Assembly: GCA_964477875.1 (NCBI GenBank)
Contig: CAYZFR010000132.1
Span: 1-10,986, forward strand
Source: Kuafuiihalomonas sp964477875
GTDB taxonomy: Bacteria > Myxococcota > Kuafuiibacteriia > Kuafuiibacteriales > Kuafuiibacteriaceae
DNA length: 10,986 nt
Direction: 5' to 3'
Below, piece by piece: positions 1-5,769 of this stretch; within the stretch, counting starts at the first letter, position 1; the number at the start of each line of letters is the position of its first letter. The position numbers were made by a program, and so were the translations under genes. The notes below the pieces were generated by a model. That model did not search any database and was not told the origin of the DNA. It worked only from the letters and a program-made list of their open reading frames with translations.

Positions 1-345
1 GGCGGCGCCTCGTCCGGCGCGCCGGGCCAGGCCGCGCCGAAGCTGCTCCCAGTCGCCGGCGGCGGCGGCCCGCCAAAGCCCCAGCAGGGGCCCACCGGGC
101 GGCAAGGGGTCGCGCAGCGGGAGCCCGGCTCGAAAGGTCAAGCGGGCCTCGGCCCGGGCCAGGCTCGGCGAGCGCTCGTCGTAGAGCCGAGCCAGGGCCA
201 CGTTCTCTCGGGCTCGAGAGGCGTCACCCTCCAGCTCGGCCCAGACCGCCTGCATGTGATGGGCGTAGGCCTGGGCCGAAACGAAGGGGCCCCCGCTCCC
301 GGCGCCGGCTACGGCCAAAAATATCCACCCAAGACCCGCGATCAT
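1..345 (-). CDS. Exported helical/TPR-like protein, N-terminal part (cut by window edge)
   Basis: The frame is open from an ATG at 345-343 to the left edge, giving 115 codons; the rest lies outside the window. The first residues (MIAGLGWIFLAVAG) form a short hydrophobic segment followed by small residues and an Ala-Gln-Ala stretch near residue 27, which resembles a signal peptide, although the usual N-terminal positive charge is missing. Residues about 30-65 (an HMQAVWAELEGDASRARENV stretch, then an LYDERSP stretch) have the alternating large/small helical pattern of a TPR hairpin, as in many periplasmic TPR proteins of Myxococcota. Residues about 90-115 form a second helical stretch (GLWRAAAAGDWEQLRRGLA). 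The gene diverges from the OmpA-family gene across 71 bases. No Shine-Dalgarno sequence precedes the ATG. The exported location and TPR fold are inferences, and the function is unknown. Confidence 0.6.
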   Translation of the reverse strand, partial: MIAGLGWIFLAVAGAGSGGPFVSAQAYAHHMQAVWAELEGDASRARENVALARLYDERSPSLARAEARLTFRAGLPLRDPLPPGGPLLGLWRAAAAGDWEQLRRGLARRAGRGAA

Positions 346-381
346 CGCTAGCCAGGGACATGTTGCCCCAACGCATGCCCT

Positions 382-410
382 TTGACACCTTGATGGGCCT
401 CACCTAAGCG
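382..410 (+). promoter_or_regulatory. Candidate promoter of the OmpA-family gene
   Basis: A perfect TTGACA (382-387) is followed by exactly 17 bases and then TAAGCG (405-410), which matches the TATAAT consensus only at its first two bases. The hexamer occupies positions -12 to -7 relative to the GTG start at 417, so transcription would begin at or next to the start codon and give a leaderless mRNA. The -35 match is good and the -10 match is poor. The rest of the 346-416 spacer shows no other convincing element. Confidence 0.3.
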
Positions 411-416
411 CGAACC

Positions 417-2504
417 GTGAAGTCCTCGTTTGGGCCCTCGCTGGGGGTCGTCGGCCTGCTCCTCTTCGCAGGCCCAGCCCTGGGACAAACCCCTCCAGCT
501 CCGCCGGCGGACGAGGCGGAGGAGGCGCCTCCTCCGCCTCCGACCTCCGATGCGCCGCCGGCGCCGGAAGCTCCGGCCGGCCAGGCCGCCGCGTCGGCTT
601 CCGCGCCCGCCCCGCCCGAGACCCGAGCCCGGGACGGTAAGCCCGATCGCTGGGCGGTCGCGCCGAACGGCAGCACGGGCCTCCTCCGAAGCTCGGCCGC
701 CGACTCGGTGACCCCGGGTCTGCTGCGCCTCTCTTTGGGCCTCGATTTCTTCAGCGCCTCGGGGGTGATCCGAAACCAGGACGACGCCACCCGGATCGGC
801 GGGGTCCTCGCCCTGTCGGGGGCGCCCATCGACTACTTGGAGCTGTGGCTCAACGTCCGGGTCGCCTCGGCCGAGAGCTCCCTGAACGAGCCTCAGCTGC
901 TGCAGACGGTCGGTGACCTCGGCTTCGGCGCCAAGGGCTTCTATCCGGTGGCCGACATCTTCTCCCTCGGCGCCGAGGTCCAGCTCGACGTCCTGACCGA
1001 CATCGGAGGCGCGGGCTACGGCGGCGTCCGGGTGCAGCCCCGCTTTCTCACCACCCTCGATCTCCAGAAGCTGGCCCAGCCCGTCCCTTTTCGGACCCAC
1101 TTCAACGTCGGCTACCTGTACGACGGCTCCGAAGATCTGGCCGACGAAGACCTGACCCTGGCCGAGCAGTTCGCCCTCGGCGTCTCGAGCTTCGACCGTT
1201 TGGTCGGCGCCCTGTCGGTGGAGGCGCCACTCCGCTGGGTGTCGCCGTACCTGGAGTACTCCATCGAGATCCCCCTCGCGTACCGGGCGACGCCGGGCGT
1301 GATCCTCGAGCCCGGCGGGCTTCAGCCCAAGCAGGCCGTCGTCGATGACCCGGCACGACCGGCCACCGTCCGGGTCATGCCCCAGCGCCTCACGCCCGGC
1401 GTTCGCGTGACCGCGGTCCGGGACTTCACCTTCGACGTCGCGGTGGAGATCGGCCTCACCCCCGACGAGGCGGTGGGGGTGCCGGTGGTGCCGCCCTACA
1501 ACGTCGTCTTCTTGGCCTCCTACGCCCTCGACGCTTTTGGGGTGCGGAAGAACGAAGGCGCCTCGGGCCCGCCGGTCTCGGTGCCGGTCATCGTACCCGC
1601 CGGACCTGGCGAGGGCGGCGCGCGCCTGAGCGGTACCGTCAGCGACGAGGCCACCGGCGACCCGCTGGCCGACGCCATCGTCCGCTTCGATCGGGCCAGT
1701 CCGGTCGCCACCGACGAGTCGGGGCAGTTCCGCTCACCGGGCCTGGAGCCCGGACCGCTGGCCATCACCGTCACCCGACCCGGCTACGAAGACGGCAGCG
1801 CCGAGCTGGAGCTGCCGGCGGAAGGCTTGGAGCTGCAGGTCGAGCTGTCGCCGTCCACCATGGCGGGCACGGTGTCGGGCGAGGTTCGCGGCCCGGACGG
1901 CCCGGTGGCCGGCGTCCAGGTAGCGCTGATCGGCGAAGAGACGGTGACGGTACAGACCGACGAGGAAGGCCGCTTCGTGGCCCCCCTCCCCGAGGGCCGC
2001 TATCGGGTCATCGCCCGCGCGCCGAACCGGCTCGCCGACGGGGCCTCGGTGAAGCTGTCCCGGGGCGAGAGCCCCTTCGTCGGTCTGCGTTTGCGCGAGG
2101 GTCCCGGCGCCCAGGTCGAAGACGATCGCCTGCGCCTCGATGGCCCGCTCCTGTTCGCCGAAGGTTCGGCCGAAGTGAGCGAGGCCGTGGAGCGCCAGCT
2201 GGCGGCGGCGGTCGACTTTCTGCTCCGGAACCCGAGCACCCGGATCCGGGTCGAGGGCCACGCCGACGGCAGCGCAGGCGCGGCCGAGCTCCAGCGCCTG
2301 TCGCGGGAGCGGGCGGAGGCAGTGGTGGCCCTTTTGGTTCGCAACGGCGTGCCCGAGACCCAGCTCGACGCGACGGCCTTCGGAGACCAGCGACCGGTCG
2401 CCCCCAGCGAGACGACCCGCGGTCGAGCCCAGAACAACCGGGTCGAGCTTGCCGTGGTCGAAGCCGGCGCCTCCGCGAGGGGCGGCGAAAGCGAACCGTC
2501 CTGA
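417..2504 (+). CDS. OmpA-family outer-membrane protein with beta-barrel and two carboxypeptidase-regulatory-like domains
   Basis: This 695-aa protein probably links the outer membrane to peptidoglycan. Residues 1-23 are a signal peptide (hydrophobic GVVGLLLFAGPALG, cleavage before Gln24). Residues 25-85 are a Pro/Ala/Glu-rich linker with a Pro5 run at 38-42. Residues about 90-378 contain many amphipathic beta-strands (LRLSLGLDFF, YLELWLNVRV, HFNVGYLYDG, TFDVAVEIGL) and look like an outer-membrane barrel. Residues about 402-480 and 482-560 are two carboxypeptidase-regulatory-like beta-sandwiches, each with a Gly-x-Val start and a (D/E)E(S/G)G(Q/R)F motif. Residues about 567-690 are an OmpA C-terminal domain with GHADG and LSRERAEAV; the Asp and Arg of these motifs are the usual diaminopimelate contacts. 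The GTG start is fixed by an in-frame TAA 12 bases upstream; no Shine-Dalgarno sequence is seen. Barrel identity is inferred from the strand pattern. The substrate or transport role, if any, is unknown. Confidence 0.85.
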   Translation: MKSSFGPSLGVVGLLLFAGPALGQTPPAPPADEAEEAPPPPPTSDAPPAPEAPAGQAAASASAPAPPETRARDGKPDRWAVAPNGSTGLLRSSAADSVTPGLLRLSLGLDFFSASGVIRNQDDATRIGGVLALSGAPIDYLELWLNVRVASAESSLNEPQLLQTVGDLGFGAKGFYPVADIFSLGAEVQLDVLTDIGGAGYGGVRVQPRFLTTLDLQKLAQPVPFRTHFNVGYLYDGSEDLADEDLTLAEQFALGVSSFDRLVGALSVEAPLRWVSPYLEYSIEIPLAYRATPGVILEPGGLQPKQAVVDDPARPATVRVMPQRLTPGVRVTAVRDFTFDVAVEIGLTPDEAVGVPVVPPYNVVFLASYALDAFGVRKNEGASGPPVSVPVIVPAGPGEGGARLSGTVSDEATGDPLADAIVRFDRASPVATDESGQFRSPGLEPGPLAITVTRPGYEDGSAELELPAEGLELQVELSPSTMAGTVSGEVRGPDGPVAGVQVALIGEETVTVQTDEEGRFVAPLPEGRYRVIARAPNRLADGASVKLSRGESPFVGLRLREGPGAQVEDDRLRLDGPLLFAEGSAEVSEAVERQLAAAVDFLLRNPSTRIRVEGHADGSAGAAELQRLSRERAEAVVALLVRNGVPETQLDATAFGDQRPVAPSETTRGRAQNNRVELAVVEAGASARGGESEPS
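513..540. repeat. Perfect 28-bp palindrome inside the OmpA-family gene
   Basis: The left arm GAGGCGGAGGAGGC (513-526) is followed directly, with no spacer, by its exact reverse complement (527-540); the flanking bases 512 and 541 do not pair. It encodes residues 33-42 at the junction of an acidic EAEEA run and a Pro5 run: because GAG/GCG repeats read as CTC/CGC on the other strand, the two halves code for these two biased runs. It could form a stable hairpin in DNA or mRNA about 100 bases after the start codon. A regulatory role is only a possibility. Confidence 0.8.
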
Positions 2505-2525
2505 GCCGGCGCCAGACGAGGGCAG

Positions 2526-3509
2526 CTACTCGAGCTGCAGGCTGATCCGGCGTCCGACCAGGTCGACCTCGATCACGGATGCCTCCAGCTCGTCGCCGAC
2601 GTCGGCCTTGCGCAGGCGAGCCTTCGTCGCGTCGTCGGCCAGGGGACCGGTCGAAAAGATCAGCCCCTCCAGGCCGGGCTCGAACTCGATGAAGCAACCG
2701 ACGTCGGTCTTGCTGATCACCATCCCCTTCACCCTGGTGCCGGGCGGATAACGGGTGTCGGCGTCGGTCCACGGATCGTCCTGGGTTTGCCGCAGCCCCA
2801 GCTTTAGGCGTCCTCGCTTTCGGTCGACGTCCAGCACCTTGAGCCGAAAACGATCGCCGAGTTTCGCGAGCTTGCGCGGGTCGCGCTCCTTGCCCCAGGT
2901 CGCGTCGGCGACGTGAAGAAAGCCATCGACAGCTCCGACGTCGATCAGGAGCCCGTTGTCGGCGAAGCCTCGCACGACGCCTTCGACGGTGGCACCGGTC
3001 CTGATCTGACGCATCAGTTCCCGCCGCTGCCCTTCCAAGATCGGGCGGCGGCTGAGGACGATGTTGACCCGAGCCCGGTTGAAGCGCTGCACCACGAAAT
3101 CGAGGCGCTGCCCGATCAGGGCATCGGGTGCCGTCAGCGGGCGAAGCGCCACCTGGGAGCTGGGCAAAAAGGCCCGGATCCCGTTCACGTCGACGGCGAA
3201 GCCGCCCTGCACCGCCGACACGACCTCACCGGTGACGAGCTCCTTGTTGCGATGTGCATCCTGCATGCGCTGAAGGAGGCGAAGACGCTCGGCCATCTCG
3301 AGGGAGCCGAGGAAGCGGCCCCGCTCCTCGCTGAAGACGTCGACGAAGACCCAGGCCGGTACGTCCACCGCGACGTCGGCCTTCTCCCTTTCCGGCACGT
3401 GGACCTCGGTGCCATCGGCGAGCTTGACGAGGAGCGCGCCGTCTTCGCACACCTCGGCCACGTGGCCCAGATGCAGTTCGCCTTCGGGTCGGCGATCCGT
3501 CTCGCTCAT
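2526..3509 (-). CDS. S1 RNA-binding domain protein, four-domain homologue of ribosomal protein S1
   Basis: This 327-aa cytoplasmic protein corresponds to S1 domains 1-4 of bacterial RpsA. Domain 1 is at about residues 11-72 (divergent). Domain 2 is at 90-155 and contains GGFAVDVNGIRAFLPSSQV, the counterpart of the GGF-VE/D-NGIRAFLPGS-V motif of RpsA. Domain 3 is at 172-240, with VEGVVRGFADNGLLIDVG, GFLHVADATWG and LKLGLRQTQDDPW, a close match to the third RpsA domain. Domain 4 is at 256-327, with RVKGMVISKTDVGCFIEF and RRISLQLE, and the protein ends there. RpsA of most proteobacteria is about 550-570 aa with six domains, so domains 5-6 are absent. The protein is either an S1 paralogue acting in translation or RNA turnover, or a lineage-specific short S1. 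The ATG at 3509 fits the homology; no Shine-Dalgarno sequence is visible. The gene converges on the OmpA-family gene with 21 bases between stops, too little for a bidirectional terminator. Confidence 0.9.
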   Translation of the reverse strand: MSETDRRPEGELHLGHVAEVCEDGALLVKLADGTEVHVPEREKADVAVDVPAWVFVDVFSEERGRFLGSLEMAERLRLLQRMQDAHRNKELVTGEVVSAVQGGFAVDVNGIRAFLPSSQVALRPLTAPDALIGQRLDFVVQRFNRARVNIVLSRRPILEGQRRELMRQIRTGATVEGVVRGFADNGLLIDVGAVDGFLHVADATWGKERDPRKLAKLGDRFRLKVLDVDRKRGRLKLGLRQTQDDPWTDADTRYPPGTRVKGMVISKTDVGCFIEFEPGLEGLIFSTGPLADDATKARLRKADVGDELEASVIEVDLVGRRISLQLE

Positions 3510-3515
3510 CAGCCG

Positions 3516-3527
3516 GGTGCTAGCACC
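3516..3527. promoter_or_regulatory. 12-bp palindrome in a divergent spacer (candidate operator)
   Basis: GGTGCTAGCACC is a perfect palindrome in the 47-base region (3510-3556) between the divergently transcribed S1-like gene and the dehydrogenase gene. This spacer must hold promoters for both genes, so a symmetric site here could bind a dimeric regulator. A second CTAG-centred, imperfectly symmetric string (GGCTAGTCC, 3542-3550) lies 14 bases further on. No -35/-10 pair with a good consensus match is seen on either strand. The regulator is unknown. Confidence 0.35.
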
Positions 3528-3556
3528 GCCCCCTGCCTTCAGGCTAGTCCGCTTTC

Positions 3557-4378
3557 ATGGCAAGTTTGAAGGACAAAGTCATCTTCGTCTCCGGCGCCAG
3601 CCGCGGCATCGGGCTCGAGATCGCGAAGCGCGCGGCTCGTGACGGGGCGAGGCTCGCCATCGCCGCCAAGACGGCCGAGCCCCATCCCAAGCTGCCGGGC
3701 ACGATTCACACGGCGGCCAAGGAGATCGAAGAGGCTGGCGGCCAGGCCCTCCCTCTGGTGTGCGACATCCGCTTCGAAGAGCAGGTTCGAGCGGCGGTCG
3801 AAAAGACGGTGGTCGAGTTCGGCGGCATCGACGTCCTCGTCAACAACGCGAGCGCCATTCAGCTCACCGGCACGCTGCAGACGCCGATGAAGCGCTTCGA
3901 CCTCATGCATGGGGTCAACGCTCGGGGCACCTTCCTGTGCAGTCAGGTCTGCCTTCCCCACCTGCAAAAGGCCGACAACCCGCACATCTTGACGAACAGC
4001 CCTCCCCTGAACATGGAGCCGCGCTGGTTCCAAAACCACGTCGCCTACACGATGGCCAAGTATGGCATGAGCATGTGCGTCCTCGGCATGGCGGCCGAGT
4101 TCGCGGAAGACGGGATCGCCGTCAACGCGCTGTGGCCCCGGACCTCCATCGCCACCGCGGCCGTGCAAAACCTCCTGGGCGGACACGAGATGATGCGCCA
4201 CTCACGCAAACCCGAGATATACGCCGATGCCGCCTGCGCCGTGCTTTGCCGAGACGCCAGGAGCTGCACTGGGAACTTCTTCGTCGACGAGGACGTCCTG
4301 CGCGAAGAGGGGGTGACCGACTTCTCCCGCTACGCGGTCGACCCCTCGGTCGAGCCCATGCAAGACTTCTTCTTGTGA
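3557..4378 (+). CDS. HSDL2-like short-chain dehydrogenase/reductase
   Basis: This 273-aa NAD(P)-dependent oxidoreductase belongs to the classical SDR superfamily. Visible motifs are the dinucleotide loop G13-ASR-G17-I-G19, Asp70 after the third strand, NNAS at 96-99, Ser148, and the catalytic Tyr164-x3-Lys168 (YTMAK). Signature stretches of the HSDL2 (hydroxysteroid dehydrogenase-like 2) branch are present: AAKTAEPHPKLPGTIHTAA, SPPLNM, MAKYGMSMCVLGMAAEF, VNALWPRT and a GNFF-DEDVL-EEGV-DF-Y tail. Human HSDL2 is peroxisomal and carries an SCP2 domain after the SDR part. This protein stops at the end of the SDR domain (MQDFFL), as is usual for bacterial members. The substrate is not known; acyl or fatty-acid-related compounds are a guess from the family. 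The ATG at 3557 lies just before the first beta-strand; no Shine-Dalgarno sequence is evident. The stop overlaps the start of the protease gene. Confidence 0.9.
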   Translation: MASLKDKVIFVSGASRGIGLEIAKRAARDGARLAIAAKTAEPHPKLPGTIHTAAKEIEEAGGQALPLVCDIRFEEQVRAAVEKTVVEFGGIDVLVNNASAIQLTGTLQTPMKRFDLMHGVNARGTFLCSQVCLPHLQKADNPHILTNSPPLNMEPRWFQNHVAYTMAKYGMSMCVLGMAAEFAEDGIAVNALWPRTSIATAAVQNLLGGHEMMRHSRKPEIYADAACAVLCRDARSCTGNFFVDEDVLREEGVTDFSRYAVDPSVEPMQDFFL

Positions 4379-5769
4379 AGCGCGTGGTCCGAGTGAACGG
4401 CGTCCGCCTGGATGGGTCGCCGCGTTCAATCGGCAGCTTGGCCCTCGGCATCGTCCTGGCCGCAAGCGCCTGCGGGGCCCCGGACCCCGGTCCGGGCGGC
4501 GGACCACCTCCGGTCGCGCGACCTGCTGCCTGCGCCGATCTCGACTTTCCGAGCGGCTTCGCACAGTCCGCATCGGGTCTCGTCAACGCGAGCAAGGGAC
4601 CGCTCCTTCCGCTCACCGAAGGCCAGGAGCAGGCCTTCGTGGCCGTCTGGTCCGTGGTCTTGGACGAGCTCCTGTGCAGCGGCACCCTGGTTGGCCCTCG
4701 CCTCGTGCTCACCGCCGAACACTGCGTGAGCAGCGGCGACATGGAGATCCGCTTCGGTCCCGAGGCCCGAGCCGCCGAGGAGGTGATCCCCGTCCAGGCG
4801 CTTCGACCTCACCCCCAGCTGGACCTCGCCCTGCTGGAGCTCGCTCGCGCCCCGGCGACCGAGGCCACACCGATCGCGCTCGCCACCCACGAACCGACTC
4901 CGAGCCTGGTCGACACGTGGCTGGAGACCGCCGGTTTCGGGAAGAGCCTCGAAGGCTTCGACCAGCGGGCCTTTCTGCCGGTTCGGGTCCAGTCGGTGAC
5001 GACCGACTTCCTGGACGTCCAGGGGGGCGGCCGGCAGGGCCTGTGCTTCGGCGACTCGGGGGCTCCCCTGCTCACCCGCGACCCAGCGCGGAGGGACGTT
5101 CGGGTATGGGGCGTCCTGAGCGAGGGCGACGTCGACTGCCTGGGCCTGGACCGCTTTGCCCTCATCCGGCGGGCGGCGGACTTCTTCGCCGAGGAGGCCA
5201 CCTCGGGCAGCGGGCCTCCGACCTGCGGCGAGCTCTCGGTGGAGGGCGGCTGCACCCTCGACGGACACCGCGTCGACTGCGGGAGCTCGGGCACCCGCTT
5301 CGAGACCTGTCCCGAGAGCTGCGGATGGGACGGCGCCCGCTTCGCGTGCCTGGCGGCCAGCTCGTCGAGCTGCCGGGAGGGCTGCGAGGGCGAGGTGCTG
5401 CGCTGGTGCGACCGGGACCGGACGAGGGCGCGCGACTGCGCCGCCTGCGGGGAGCGCTGCGTGGAAGCCAACGAGGGCGCGTACTGCACCCACCCCGTCT
5501 GTGCAGAGCTCGGCGGAGCCGGGCGCTGCGCCCGCGACGTGGTCGAATGGTGCGACGATGCGGGGCGCTTTCGTCAGTTCGACTGTCAGAGCGTCGGTCA
5601 ACGCTGCTTGCCAGATCCGGCGCGCTGCGTATCGGTGCCCGAGGACTGCCGCGCCATCGGCCGCGGACGCTGCAGCGGGGACACCCGGCTCTACTGCGAG
5701 GGCTCGACGGTGCGCTGGGAGAGCTGCCCGGCGGCGGGGGAGCGCTGCATCGATGGCGAGTGTGCCTGA
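4375..5769 (+). CDS. Exported trypsin-like serine protease (S1 family) with four C-terminal Cys-rich modules
   Basis: This protein is 464 aa counted from the GTG at 4375, which overlaps the dehydrogenase stop as GTGA and implies translational coupling; in-frame GTGs at 4384 and 4393 are alternatives. A hydrophobic segment, SLALGIVLAASACGAPDPG, ends in A-S-A-Cys, so a lipoprotein is likely, though the -3 Ala is weaker than the usual Leu. A Gly/Pro linker follows. The chymotrypsin-fold domain (about residues 75-275) carries the full catalytic triad: His116 in LTAEHC, Asp150 in LDLALLEL and Ser228 in GDSGAP. Activity is therefore expected, outside the cytoplasm. Residues 284-463 hold four repeats of roughly 40 aa with a six-Cys pattern (the second has an extra Cys), probably disulfide-bonded and used for binding or anchoring. 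The 3' end overlaps the TPR gene on the other strand by 79 bases. The target protein is unknown. Confidence 0.88.
   Translation: MKRVVRVNGVRLDGSPRSIGSLALGIVLAASACGAPDPGPGGGPPPVARPAACADLDFPSGFAQSASGLVNASKGPLLPLTEGQEQAFVAVWSVVLDELLCSGTLVGPRLVLTAEHCVSSGDMEIRFGPEARAAEEVIPVQALRPHPQLDLALLELARAPATEATPIALATHEPTPSLVDTWLETAGFGKSLEGFDQRAFLPVRVQSVTTDFLDVQGGGRQGLCFGDSGAPLLTRDPARRDVRVWGVLSEGDVDCLGLDRFALIRRAADFFAEEATSGSGPPTCGELSVEGGCTLDGHRVDCGSSGTRFETCPESCGWDGARFACLAASSSSCREGCEGEVLRWCDRDRTRARDCAACGERCVEANEGAYCTHPVCAELGGAGRCARDVVEWCDDAGRFRQFDCQSVGQRCLPDPARCVSVPEDCRAIGRGRCSGDTRLYCEGSTVRWESCPAAGERCIDGECA
5224..5763 (+). repeat. Four tandem Cys-rich modules in the protease C-terminus
   Basis: The modules cover residues 284-325, 333-371, 376-418 and 425-463. 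They share the pattern C - x(n) - G(R/G)C or EGC - x(n) - (W/Y/D)C - x(n) - (R/E/D)(D/T/S)C - x3-5 - (E/Q)(R/S)C - x(n) - C. Comparable anchor strings are CEGEVLRWCD, CARDVVEWCD and CSGDTRLYCE, then RARDCAACGERC, RQFDCQSVGQRC and RWESCPAAGERC. Module 1 is the most diverged. The repeats are clear at protein level, and the DNA copies are not identical, so the duplication is old. Six Cys per unit suggests three internal disulfides. Confidence 0.8.

Noticed and set aside
362..372. Small inverted repeat GTTG-CCC-CAAC in the first divergent spacer
   Set aside because: Four-base arms with a three-base loop are expected by chance in a spacer of this size.
2462..2525. Possible terminator at the end of the OmpA-family gene (AGCCGGCGCC occurs at 2462-2471 and 2504-2513)
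   Set aside because: The two copies are a direct repeat, not a hairpin, and no T-run follows. The 21-base gap to the convergent gene leaves no room for a typical terminator.
3760..4374. Upstream extension of the protease frame into the dehydrogenase gene
   Set aside because: This part is Arg/His-rich nonsense in a shifted frame of the dehydrogenase. The signal sequence begins only after 4375.
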